This document shows, one piece after another, positions 12,144 to 23,589 of a stretch of 64,000 nt of DNA. Within the stretch, counting starts at the first letter, position 1, and each line of letters begins with the position of its first letter. Position numbers and translations under genes: made by a program. The stretch comes from Jaapia argillacea MUCL 33604 (lineage: Eukaryota > Basidiomycota > Agaricomycetes > Jaapiales > Jaapiaceae): positions 834,090-898,089 of the forward strand of contig KL197710.1 of assembly GCA_000697665.1 (NCBI GenBank), in the 5' to 3' direction. The notes under the pieces are model-generated. The model was given only the letters and a program-made list of their open reading frames with translations. It was not told the origin of the DNA and made no database searches.

Positions 12144-14807
12144 ATGGCGAGTACGTCCCTCAAACACGCAAGTCTCCTCCTCGCTCCTCCTCCTCGCCGC
12201 TAACAACATCTTGTCAACAGGTCGTCGCCGCACCCAGCACCCTCCAACAATCCCAAACAGCTGCCCTCCTCACCCTCCTCAACTTAAACAACCCAAGCGA
12301 TGCCTCAACTGTCAATCCAATATCTAGTGGTGCTTCTGCAAAAGGAGCCTCACAATTGAAGGTCCCTGCTGCTACTGGCCCACCGGTTTGGAAAGTGCTC
12401 GTGTTGGATCAACAGACAAAGGATGTACTTGCGACTGTATTGAGAGTTCAGGATCTCCGAGATGTTGGAGTCACTCTACATGTGTACGTTCTCTATTCCC
12501 TTCACAACGACCGTCCAAACTGAATCCCTTTCGTTTACTTGTAGGCAACTCCACTCCGTCCGACCACCCCTACCAGACGTTCCAGCTGTCTACTTCGTCT
12601 CACCCACTTTGGCCAACATCAGACGAATATCAGAAGACCTAGAAAAGAACCTCTACGAGTCTTTCCATCTGAATTTCGTCGAGCCCCTTCCTCGTGCTTT
12701 ACTTGAAGAGCTGGCCGGTTCGGTTGCGAAAGATGATACGGGGGAGTTGGTGGAGCAAGTGAGTTTTGATATGTTTCTTTGGTGGTACTGACATCCTCAT
12801 GATTTGTATTTCTGTAGGTATTGGACCAGTATCTTTCGTTCATCGCACCTTCCCCATCGCTCTTTTCCCTCCTCCCCATTCCTCCTCCTGTCCCTTCAAC
12901 TTCGACCTCCACTCCAACTCAGCCTTCACCGCCATCCCCAACAAGCTTGACCACCTACTCCATCCTCAACTCCCCACTCTCATCAGAACAACAAATCGAA
13001 GACGAGATTGAACGAATAGCAAATGGGTTGTTTAGCGTTGTCGTGACCATGGGTAAGCCACACACCCACCGTCCCCCCCATATTTTGGCATGAATTGAGA
13101 ATGGCCTCTTGTAAAGGTCACGTACCCATTATCCGCGCGCCGAAAGGCAACGCTGCAGAGATGGTAGCAAAGAAACTCGAAACCAAGGTCCGAGATGCTA
13201 TCATCTCATCCTCCCGTTCACATGGAAGTTCAACATCCCTATTCGCTCAAGATTCTACAGGATTATCAAACCTCCAACGCCCCCGTTCGTAACCCCCCTC
13301 TTCCCTCCTCCATCTCCTAACCAACCCCCCTAGTGCTTCTAATCATGGACCGCAACGTCGACTTGACCTCCATGCTCTCTCACGGGTGGACCTACCAAGC
13401 TCTCGTCTCCGACTGTCTCGAAATGAAACTAAATCGAGTGATAGTCCCTTCCTCACCTCCTTCAAACCCTCTCCAACCCCAACAAAAGAAATCATACGAT
13501 TTAGATTCCAAAGATTTCTTTTGGGCAAAGAACGCTGCCAACCCTTTCCCCCAAGTTGCAGAAGATATCGATACGGAGTTGAACAAGTATAAACAGGACG
13601 CGGCGGATATTACGAGGAGTACGGGTGTTAGCGACGTTAATGATATCGCACAAATGTGAGTACCCATTTCCTCATTTATCTTATTCCTTGGTTTTGACAC
13701 TAATTGGAATGGTGGGTATATAGTGATTTGTCTGCTAACTCTCAACATTTGAAAACGGCCATTACGGCTTTACCGGAGTTGACTGCGAGAAAGGCGATCT
13801 TGGATACTCATATGAATATTGCTACTGCTCTTTTGGAACAGATCAAGAAAAGAGGGTTGGATGAGTTGTTTAGTACTGAAGAGGCTATTGGTAAACAGGT
13901 GAGCATTCACTCCCTTCGCCTTCTCGCTCTTGGCCTTCCTTAACTCCACCTCCCCACTCTCGTCAAAGACCGTCCAATCCATCCTAGAATTAATCCGATC
14001 CAACAAACCCGAATCAACACCCCTCGACAAACTCCGTCTCGTCCTAGTCTACTACCTCTCCTCCCCAGACAACGCAATCTCCAAAGAAGACATTGCAGAA
14101 TTAGAAAAGGAGCTGAAAGCAGCAGGTGTGAATGTTGAGGCGTTTGGGTATGTTAGGAGGACGAGGGAGATTTCTAGGATGAGTATGGCTTCGAGCGTCG
14201 TTGGGGGGAGTTCTACGCCTGTTTTGGGAGGGGCGGGACAGGGAGGGGAGTTGTTTAGAGGGTTTAGTGCTCTTGGGAATAGAGTAAGCCTTTTTCCTCG
14301 CCCCCCTCCCCTCTCTTGTTCGTGTTTTGAGTGGGAAGGTTTGATGCTGATTGTTGGGTTTCTTTGTAGCTTACGGATCGATTGGCCGGTGGGGGTTTGG
14401 AGAACCTCATTTCGGGAGTGAAGAATTTCCTGCCTACCAACAAACTATTGCCCATTACGAGGTTGACGGAAGCGCTTATGGACTCTTCTTCCGCTTCCAA
14501 CGCCTCTCTCCAAGAAACTGACGACTACGTCTTCCTCGACCCTCGTGCACAGCGCACCACCAACTCTGGTCTTGGTATCGGGGGTGTAGGAGGTGCCGGC
14601 GGGGGTGGAGGAGCTGGACGACCAAGGCGAATGGCTTTCAATGAAGGGATGGTTTTCGTCGTGGGTGGTGCTGGATATGTCGAGTACGGGAATTTAGAGG
14701 AGTGGGCTAGGAAAACTGGAAGGAGGGTGACGTATGGTGGTACTGAGATTCTTGACCCTGGAGGTTTCGTGGATGTTTTGCAGTCCCTTGGGAGTGCTAG
14801 TTCGTAG
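12144..14807 (+). CDS. SLY1: SLY1, Sec1/Munc18-family vesicle fusion protein
   Basis: SM-family protein that binds the syntaxin Sed5 and promotes SNARE pairing in ER-Golgi traffic. The family signatures are in order: [17 protein letters not shown] (near 12390), [13 protein letters not shown] (near 12565), [11 protein letters not shown] (near 12825), [20 protein letters not shown] (near 13125), [20 protein letters not shown] (near 13340), [20 protein letters not shown] (near 13755), and a C-terminal [15 protein letters not shown] with YGGTEILDP before the TAG. About eight short introns join cleanly, for example CAT-GT|G-CAA. The first intron is odd. The reading frame that encodes the expected N-terminal [12 protein letters not shown] is open but has no ATG, and the only nearby ATG (12144) joins it in frame only by a GC-AG intron (12147-12220). 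The start is therefore uncertain. Confidence 0.93.
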
Positions 14808-14992
14808 AATGTTCTGCGTTTTTGTTGATGTGGGCGGACAATGGATACCATATTTACTAACGCATGATCGATGAGTGGGGAATACAGGTACAGTTTCATT
14901 AAATATATTGGATATCGATACAAATGTTTGTGGAGGATCTGCGAATTCTGCTGGGTCGAAAGTTGACATTTGACGGTGACAGAAGACAACTT

Positions 14993-16289
14993 TTACTTCT
15001 TCCTCCCCTGTTGCATTGCGAGAATCTGGACCAGACGAATGCTAGAGTGAGGAAAGTCAGAATGATGGCAATGAAGCGAATACGGTCGAACTTACAATAT
15101 ATTGATCATGTCCAATTCCAGGCTGATTGACTCCCTCAACGTATCACGGGGGATGACACCCTGTTCAGCAAGTCGAGCGTGTTTCAGAATCTTCTGTGTA
15201 CTGTGGAAAGGTGTGGATGTCAGAAGATTGGCCCACTGCAGAGGTAATGAGGACTAACTCGTAGAGCACGAATCCACCAAAAACTGCGAGACCACCATAG
15301 AGAGAAATAGCTTCCGCGATAGCTAGCCCTCGCATACCAAGAGGGAGGGCCATGGGAGCCAATGAACTGAGGGCCACAACGGTAACTCCAGCAAGAAGAG
15401 GACCGCCCATATAAAGATAAGTGTCGTTCTTCGCTGTTGCGCCAACGTAGCTCAGACTACCCACGACACCACAAGTGTAGAGGGCCGCGCGTGACAGGAT
15501 TGCAGGGCTCAGGAAGAAGAGAGGGCTGAGAGTTGCCGCTTGGCACGCATTGAAACCCTGTTGTATGTGGAAATGAGAAACTTAGAACAAAGTCGATGTG
15601 AGTAAGCTTACCAGCCAGAACGCATGCTTGAGGACTGTGTTCTCTGGTGGGGTATAATAAACACCCATCATAGTCCCAATACTTCCAACCAGACTAACAC
15701 CAAGGACAACCCCTGCATATCCCCGTCGGTAATAATTGGTAGACAGACCGAGGGAAAGGACTCACAAGGATTGGTTGCCATTATTCGGAAAGCAACCCCG
15801 GACTTAAACAAGGAACGGGCAGCCAAAGCAGTTAGTACAAGCCCTCCACCAGTGTACTTGAAGCTGTCATGAAGATACGATTGCTCTGATGCCGACAAGG
15901 AGTCCCTGGTTTCGCGATTGAAGAATGCATTGACAGCAATCACAGTTCCAGCGACGGTCGCCTGGAGCGAGGGAATGAGCGTCATTGAGTGGGCTGAACA
16001 GTAGGAGACTCACAGCTGTGATTGCATATCGCTTCCAAGCGTCCTGCTGAGTCGGTCTGGCAATAACAGGAGAGGCATCAGTCAGGAATGTGCGGCCGGG
16101 TCTGGCTAGCCACGGCGACGAGAAAGCTGGCTGGCGTTTTCCCAAAGCCTCCCGAAGAATATTGCTTGTGGTTCCGCGGGAACTGAAAGATCGGACGAAG
16201 CACGCTTGGGATGTCAAGGGCTGGGCTAGTCTTGCACTGGCAACTGGGCGAACAACAGAGAACAACCCAAACCGTAACATGGCTGGCAA
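14993..16289 (-). CDS. GHITM/TMBIM5-type mitochondrial inner-membrane protein
   Basis: Bax-inhibitor-1 superfamily protein of the mitochondrial GHITM (MICS1, TMBIM5) branch, linked in animals to cristae structure and proton/calcium exchange. The N-terminus is Arg- and Ser-rich and looks like a mitochondrial targeting sequence (LRFGLFSVVRPVASARLAQ). The following segments carry several hydrophobic spans: ATVAGTVIAVNAFFNRETR, FKYTGGGLVLTALAARSLFK, MGGPLLAGVTVVALSSLAPM and EAISLYGGLAVFGGFVLY. It closes with the typical YSTQKILKHARL-type region, an ISLELDMINIFIRLVQIL helix and a basic tail QQGRKK. Introns are short, with the last donor at ATATT|gtaagt. It lies convergent to SLY1, 185 bp away. Family assignment rests on order and motif feel; the precise biochemical role is inferred from relatives. 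Confidence 0.85.
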
Positions 16290-16473
16290 AGAAAACGAGA
16301 GAGAAGGGAATAGAGGCGCAGATACCTGAGGTAGAGTTTATGAGCAAGCTTACTCTCGGAGGGGACGCAGGTGTTCGGCATGCGATTACGTCATTCGTCT
16401 GGAAACTTCACCCAAACTCGCAATAAAAATACAATAAATAAGAAACACCGTGTCCATGGGTAGCACGCAACGA

Positions 16474-18725
16474 CTAACTCTCCCGGATAGCAGGTATCCG
16501 CGTTGCATCTATCACAGCTACAGAGCGCGACTCCAACGCCAAAGCTATTCGACTCGTCTTCCCAACCTGCTGCCAATCAATCTCATACACACCCGGCTTC
16601 TCCGATCCAGCATACCAAGACCACTTCTTAACGACCTCCTGAGTGTGAACAGGTGTCAGCACAGCTGGTTTGGCAGCCTGAAGTTGCGACTAACCTTCAC
16701 ATCGTATACGTGTAGCCAGCCGTCGCCACTACCAGTAGCTAGCCATCTACCGTTCGGACTGAACGTCAAGGCGTACACCGGTCGTTTGTGATCCTGGAAG
16801 ATTTTCAAACAATCGCCTGTGACTGAGTCCCATAGTCGGGCGGTGCCGTCAAATCCAGACCTAAAGTGATAGTTTAAAAACGTGGGGGCAGATAGAAGGA
16901 GTCACATTGAACGAACGTTGCAAGAAGTTCATTTTGTCCCTTTGCTGTGACAGGACACCAACCAATACTGCTGACAGCATTCTTGTGGCCCTTGAGGACA
17001 ACAACCTCCGAGGAACTCAGAAGTCCCGGTATATCTTCAGGAGAAGGGTTTGTGATGTTCTCCACGTTCCATATCCGTGCCGTTCTATCGTCTGAGCATG
17101 AAGCCAATCGGGTTCTTGAGGGGTTGCATTTGATTTGGTTTATCTCATTCGCGTGCCCGCTATGACAACTAGCATATCAGGAGAAGGCAACGTTTCGGCA
17201 GGAGTGACACTCACGTGAACGTACGTATCGGCTTGGGGTCCGTCAAGGTTAGGACATGAATCAGCTTATCTGCGCCACAACTTGCGAACGTCGTTTCATC
17301 CAGCCAGTCGATATCCAAACAGCAATCTGTCAGAAAGTTTCGGTTATGAGCGATTCCTTCCGTCTAATCTTAGAGTTACTTGGGCCAGATTGATCACCTA
17401 GATGACATCGGTACTGTCTATGCAGTTTCTTCTGGACGATATCCCACACGCAAGTTGTACCATCAAGACTTGCTGTAAGCAACCATCGACCGGACTTGGA
17501 GAAGCGTGTCGCGAAGATCGGACCCTGTTGTGCAGAATTGAACAAGTCCTCAATTAAGGGGCAGAAGTGGAGCCGTACCTTGTGCTTCTGGTCAAAGTAA
17601 TGAAGAGCACCAGATCTATGGCAGACCCGTAATATCGCGTCGTAAGAACCGATGGCCAGAAGAGTCCCATCACAATTCCAGTCAAGCGAAGTTAAATCGG
17701 CTTCACCAGGCTTCGCAAAATATGCAAGCTTCCGCGGAGGCTCTGTACAAGGCGGTGCATGTCCATCCTCAGGAGTGATAGGAACATCCCAATAGTGCAC
17801 GATTGCGTCTTTGGACCTGGAATAAAAGTGTGGCGTCAATGCCCGTAAACAAGTTTGTAGTTGTTTTGCATTGTATTCACCCTGTGGCAAGTAATTCGGG
17901 TGTCACTGGATTCCATGAGCAGACGAACACCTGTTGCCGGGCGTTAGGAATGAAAACTGATCCACAGGATGATGGAGATACTCACTTCAGTTTCATGAGC
18001 TACCAGCATTTGTATTGCTTCAGGATCTGTTGTCTCATCGGCGGGTCCGGGTAGACGTCTGCCCTTGGGTTTCTTGGTGGGGTCAGCGGTAGTGACAGGG
18101 TCGGAGGGGGGCTGGGGTGGTTTCTCTGTCGCTTTCGGAGCTAACAAATGATCAGAAGAACTCTGGAAACTCCGGCTCCCGGGAACGTACCTTCAACCGA
18201 GTCCTCTACTTCAATCTTCTCGGGCTCGGGCTCCGTTCTGGGTCTCTTCTCGGTATGCCCGTTTGTTTCAGATACGCTTTCAGCTTTCCTCTTCTGCCCC
18301 ACATCCACAGGAGGGTCGTTGTTTTGAGAAATGACTTCATCAACCGGATATGAGGGTTTGGGAGGCGGCTGCAACGAAGGATCCAGGGTACAGACGTGGG
18401 GTTCAAGCAATGAGAATCCGTTGCGGCAGTTCATAGTCATGGCATCTCCTTTCCAGTGAGCTTCAACTTCGATATAAAGCAAGGCTTTGCTGAGTAATTC
18501 TATCAGTTCACCACGGGGGATGTGTCGATGGAAGTGGGAAGATTGGTCCAGGTGACCCTCGGTGCGTACAGCGAAAGCAGAATGGTGAAAGCCTGTAAGT
18601 TATGCGAGGTTATAGACGGTTCAAGAAGCACGGTAGAGGGGTCGGTTACCGGAGTCCTGCAGGTAGGAATGGATCAAGCAGTTGACTTCGTCCGCGGTAA
18701 TTGTTATTGGGTTGATGAGTGCCAT
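16474..18725 (-). CDS. TBL1-type LisH-WD40 corepressor subunit
   Basis: Nuclear LisH plus WD40 protein of the TBL1/TBL1XR1 (yeast Sif2) type, a scaffold of SMRT/NCoR- or Set3-like histone deacetylase complexes. The N-terminus MALINPITITADEVNCLIHS opens a LisH motif that continues across an intron into SFHFHRHIPRGELIEL-like sequence, then LLYIEVEAHWKGD. A charged linker (KRKAESVSETNG, KRPRTEPEPEK) looks like a nuclear localisation segment. The WD40 propeller follows, with repeats recognisable at GRWLLTASLDGTTCVWD (near 17470), LDWNCDGTLLAIGSYD (near 17660), MASCSDDRTARIWNVE (near 17090) and a last repeat ending DWQQVGKTSRIALALE before the TGA. The ATG at 18723-18725 is chosen because the LisH motif starts immediately after it. 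Confidence 0.9.
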
Positions 18726-19496
18726 ACCAGAGGGCTGACAGAAAGGGACGAGGGAGTTGGGAAGCAGAATACCACAGCCCAGCAGATACAGGTCTGTTGA
18801 CGACTTGAAAAGTTGTTGCCACAATTTCGCGCAAACAAAGGCGGACTTTGAAATAGAGAAATTGTGGCACAAGCTCGTCCCCAGCTCGTCGACTCCATCG
18901 ACCATATTTGCGTCTCAATCGCTCTCACTCCATAACCTCTTGTCGAAGTGACAATGTCTCAAGCGACTTCACACAGTAATAAGCATTTTCTATGATATTC
19001 GCAGGATCTCGTCTCCCCTCTTGGCAGCATTCTCTGTCCCGTTCGGACCGTTCCGTTGCGGACATGTCATGATCAACGATTCTTACCTCTGCATTTTTCT
19101 TCTGATATGACCCTATAGCTAATAGCTGCTGCAAAATTCTACCGCATATCTTGCACGAATGCCATGCGTTTGAATGTCTTCCAGACATCACCAACCCACT
19201 GGCACCTGTTGTGCAAAGGGATGTTTCGACAAACAACGCCTGCGGATGGAGTCTCGAGAACCCCGCAACTCTAACCTTTTCTGAAGCACGGAGAGGCTAT
19301 GATTCCTGTCCTCCAAGCGATCTCAACGTGGTCACTCGTTCAAGTTGAGGGGACGATTGTGGTGAGACGCCACCGCTACCAAGAAAGGAATATCAATCGG
19401 CCCGACATTCCTCCGATCGAACGCCAGATACGATGCCAGGATGTTTTGTCATCGAGCTCACAAGTCTCCATCTCACTGTCGTCTACTTTCGCAGCA
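18726..19496. promoter_or_regulatory. Shared upstream region of the TBL1-type and DCAF11-type genes
   Basis: The two WD40 genes diverge from this 771-bp interval. It holds a perfect 12-bp inverted repeat (18817-18828 and 18858-18869). Overlapping short frames on both strands mirror one another because of that repeat and are not taken as genes. An in-frame extension of the DCAF11-type gene to 19299 is possible but has low protein character. Confidence 0.4.
18817..18869. repeat. Perfect 12-bp inverted repeat
   Basis: The arm TGCCACAATTTC at 18817-18828 is matched by its exact reverse complement GAAATTGTGGCA at 18858-18869, with a 29-bp spacer. It lies about 95 bp upstream of the TBL1-type start codon. 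Confidence 0.7.
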
Positions 19497-22023
19497 ATGC
19501 AGGCCGACTGGGATCTCGACATGGTAGACGACGACGACGCATATGAAGGTCCTGATGGTTTTGACGAAGAGGATATCGAGGTAGACCTCGACACAGAAGA
19601 CCTGGTCGAGGAAGCTGCCGAGTTAGAGGCCGAGCGTAATGAGACTCTGGAGACTATCCTCGGGGGTAAGGATGCTATATTGCTCCCAGAATTCACAGTA
19701 AAATCTAAAACGTTCTTTCGAATACCAGCGTTTGGTCGTTCGGAGAATGCTAACAACACTGGGCCTGTGAACACTGGCACTCGACCAGCGACCACTGCAA
19801 TCACTGGTATCAATATCCGAGATTTGGTACGGATACTAGGTATCGGATCGGGTGGTTTTGGGCGGGGCCGGCCAGACGACGACGATGAAGATGAAGAAGA
19901 CGATGACGATACTACTGGCTACCCCCCGTTCTCTACCGCATCTCAGAGTTGGATGCCCGAGGTCAAGGAGCCACAGAAGGAAGGTGTCGAACTCCTGATG
20001 AGTGGTGATTTTGGACGGGTTCAGAACAAGATCTTGTCTCGGTCGAAAGGACTGAACGTCGCTAAACAATTGGCAAGCAGATCCATGAGCGTCCGGAGGC
20101 CCTACCGAGAAGACATTGCAGCTGTGAGTATACCCGATAACCACGTTAAACACCCCTGAATTATGTCCATTACTCCAGGACCTCATTCCGAACACCAATG
20201 GCACAGCCGTTGCCACATACGAGCACAATGCGTACTCAGGACAGTTCTCCACTGGTACGCACTAACGTTCGCTTCGTTGAAGGGAGCGTTATCGATCGCC
20301 TCTCCTTCATCTGATAGATTCCTCCTTCTACTACACTTGTGTACAAGGTAAGCTACTCTGCGTGTGGATAAAAACAAGGTCATAACCCGGCCCCGCAGAC
20401 TTTTCCTTGCATGTCTACGATATGACAGCCGCACGAACACCTTTTGAACCTAAAAAAGGCCCGCAAACTATCCGAGGGTTCGGACGTCGTTATCGGGGGC
20501 TTCAAGAACCACACGAAACCACGATGAAAGTCCTCAACACCATCCAGGGTCATCCTGGCCGGTGGACCATCACCGACTCCCATTTGAGTCCCGATAACGA
20601 GCGGTAAGCACCCAGATTTATTTGCCTTGATAACCCTAGATCTGATGCACCTGATACCTGAAGGATGATATACGCTTCGATTGTAAGTTTCTCTCCCCAA
20701 TACTAGAGTGCTCCTGTATACTCATAGGAATTAGTCCCCAGTAGTGTACATGACCAGTGTACACGAGCCCTCTCCAAATCAGGTTCCTTTACGGTTCAGC
20801 GACCCCCCTCGTCGGACGACGCAAATGTGGGGGTTGGATGAAGATAGGTTTGGGATATGGAGTTGTAGGTTCTCTGCTGATGGAAATGAGGTGGTCGCCG
20901 GTGGAGACGGCTATATCTTTGGTGCGTTCACAGGTGGTTGCTGTTACTATACGTGTTCAACAAGTATTTTGTTATGTAGTCTACGACCTCCTAGCCAACA
21001 GGAGGTCCGTCAAGATTACAGCACATGAAGACGACGTCAACAGTTGCTGCTGGGCCGATACCGCCTCTGGAAACGTACTTATCAGCGCCTCTGACGATAG
21101 CTTTATCAAAGTTTGGGATCGTCGGTCATTAGGTTCCTCGCAGAGGCCTTCTGGTGTGCTTGTCGGTCATACGGAAGGTATCACCAACGTCTCGGCCAAA
21201 GGTGATGGGCGATACATTATCTCGAATGGAAAGGATCAGGCGTTGCGACTGTGGGACCTGCGGAAGATGCTCAGTAGTGGGAAGGTCGACACTGGGAACT
21301 ATGGGATTCATAACTATGATTATCGGTTGGTCCTTCGTGTTATCTCCCAATGTCTTCTCGATCTGATCCAGATATTGATATAGATATGGACGATACCCCC
21401 GACCTCGATACATGGCCCATCCTCAGGATTGTAGCGTTATGACCTACCGGGGTCACGCAGTCCTCAAAACGTTGATTCGATGTCACTTTAGCCCTGCGGA
21501 GACCACTGGAGGACAATACGTGTACTCCGGTTCTGCTGATGGAAGGATTCATGTGGGTGGCCTTCACCCCTTCGGCTCGGACAGAATCCTAATAAAGCTG
21601 TGTTAGATCTGGTCTCTGGATGGGAGGGTATTACAAGTTCTTGACAGGCAGCATACTCTGCCATTGACCTTCGACCCTTCGGCTGCGGAGTACAGTCCTG
21701 GGAGTGGCCGTGGCGAGGTTGTTTGTGTGCGCGATGTCAGTTGGCACTCGAAGGTTCGTCTCAGTTCCTGATTTCCCTTGATTGGCATGGTTATTTGAAT
21801 TACTCATGGACGTCTACAGGAACCCGTATTGATGAGCGTCGGCTGGAATGATGGTAGGGGAAGCGTTGTCGCCCGTCACGAATGGAAGGGGTTGTCAAAG
21901 ATGGGTGGTAGCCTAGAAGACTGGACTGAGAAAGCTAAGGCTGAGCGTGCTGAGCGTGCGAGGAGGAGAGCCAACCGGCTTGTTCCTGGTGCTTTCGAGT
22001 TGGAGGAAGAGGAGGAGGATTAG
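19497..22023 (+). CDS. DCAF11/WDR23-type WD40 protein
   Basis: WD40 substrate receptor of the DCAF11 (WDR23)/LEC14B family, which recruits targets to CUL4-DDB1 ubiquitin ligases. The start MQADWDLDMVDDDDAYEG opens a strongly acidic N-terminus, then NIRDLVRILGIGSGG and a second acidic run. The region VQNKILSRSKGLNVAKQLAS precedes the propeller, as in the family. Propeller segments include TAVATYEHNAYSGQFSTDS, FGIWSCRFSADGNEVVAGG, VNSCCWADTASGNVLISASD, NVSAKGDGRYIISNGKDQAL and QYVYSGSADGRIHIW. The DxR-type WD repeats (KVWDRR, RLWDLRK) that bind DDB1 are visible. The C-terminus is basic then acidic (RARRRANRLVPGAFELEEEE). About ten short introns interrupt it. The ATG at 19497 is preferred because the upstream in-frame sequence has no family likeness. 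Confidence 0.9.
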
Positions 22024-22223
22024 ATCCTTGTATCGATTTCTGCCCTCTGTAGAAGATCACGTTTCTTGTTTGTATGTTTGTATTTTTTGACTTGTAATAT
22101 AGCGGACGGTTTGGATCGCAGTAGCCAGGTTAGGGTCCCGCAGTCAGCTTAGGCCATAATCATGATACTGCGCCCAGGCAGTGCTGCAAAGGCGCCCACT
22201 GCCTTTCCTCCTTCCCTTCACCC

Positions 22224-23201
22224 ATGAACATGATGATTCTCAACGAGAAAGCTCCTGATGCCCATGGGTTCCCCCCGGGGTACTTTATCATTCGGTCTGT
22301 TGGCTCAGACCGATTGCTTGATGTCGACCAAAGCGGAGTCGAGGATGGGACCGAGCTTATCCTCTATGTTGACAAGGAGAAACTGCTGGTAGACTGTATG
22401 TCGTCTCACAATCTGCTGTGTGTTTGGTAGGCTGATCGGAGCAATCTAGATTTGCGTCGGCCAGAGTCAGATAATCAGGTATGCACCAGCCATATCACTG
22501 TATCGGTGATTCGAATCTATCACTGACCCCGCTCCTCAGGTGTTCTTCATAGACGATACAGGTGCATTCTGTTCCAGATCGTCTGGGCATGCCATTGATG
22601 TCGAAGGTGATATACGGTTGGCTTCTCTCAGTAACGTGCCATTAACCAACATCGTCGATTAGATGAGCGGCTCGTTCTCCGACACAGACGCCCAGTGACC
22701 GAGCCTTACCCAAATCCTATCTCCCATCCTCTCCCCAAGTTCTCATATTCAGAAACGACTGGAGAGATAACCGTCACGTTCGAAACCGACCCAGCTTATC
22801 CTCCTCCCGGGCAAGAATCCACAGCCTGGACGAAGAAACGCTACGTTCTCTCTTCAATCCCTTTACGGAGGCCGAGGTCCCTGATGGACAATGCCTCCAA
22901 CTTCCTATCGAATGCCATCGCCACGCCACTCTCCTTCCTCGGTTCGCCAACTAGGCCCAAGGCGACACCAGAAGATGTCTTCGACGCTGACATTGATCTG
23001 AACGAGCATGAGATAGTTGAGCAGGATCGAGGAGAAGAAGGGGAGGTGGATGATTCCCCTAACGGGACGAGACGAGTCAGGGTACTGGCTGTGGACAAGG
23101 GTGATGATGCTGAACTGGGAGATAAGGCGAGGCAGAGAAGGAGGTGGCAGATTGTTCCTTTGAGGACAACTGCGGCGCCGAGGAGGGGATCTGGTGCCTA
23201 A
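22224..23201 (+). CDS. Beta-trefoil (ricin-B/CBM13-like) protein, function unknown
   Basis: A three-exon gene. The N-terminal half reads like a beta-trefoil lectin fold: GYFIIRSVGSDRLLDVDQSG, DGTELILYVDKEK, then DNQVFFIDDTGAFCSRSSGH and ERLVLRHRRPVTEPYPN. These fit the repeats of a QxW/ricin-type domain without its usual QxW box. The second half is a Pro/Asp/Glu-rich tail (RPRSLMDNASNFLSNAIATP, DIDLNEHEIVEQDRGEEGEV) ending in a basic patch. No signal peptide or membrane span is seen, so an intracellular protein is likely. I know this arrangement as a recurrent uncharacterised basidiomycete family; ligand and role are not known to me. Confidence 0.75.
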
Positions 23202-23589
23202 TGGCGTGTGTTCATATTCAAACTGTTGTATAAGTAACTTGTACTGGTCTTGTGGTAGTTGGTATGTTGTACTCCGAACCGTGATGTAAAATAGTATGTA
23301 GTATTCAACGCGATCAAGCTTCACCTCTGGCTCACGAGATGGTGGCGTGGGCTCCGTCTACACAAGTTCGTTTCTACCTCAGCACCTGATTCCCCACCGC
23401 TCACTAGCACTACCCACAGTCAATCTTCTCAATCTCTCAGGCTCATGAACTGGCGAAGACTTTCAGCATTGTTTCCGGCAATTTCGGCCGTCGGGCCGTT
23501 ATCTGAGTGTGGATGGAGTGGACTCACTCCAGTCGAGATTGTCGTTTGGCCGTCTTCCGTTCAACTTCGTACTCGCCAGGCAATACAAC
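23202..23589. other. Intergenic region before the agmatinase-family gene
   Basis: Nothing is recognisable beyond the 3' flank of the beta-trefoil gene and the likely promoter of the next. An in-frame upstream ATG at 23509 would add 27 residues ahead of the signal peptide and is not preferred. Confidence 0.4.
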
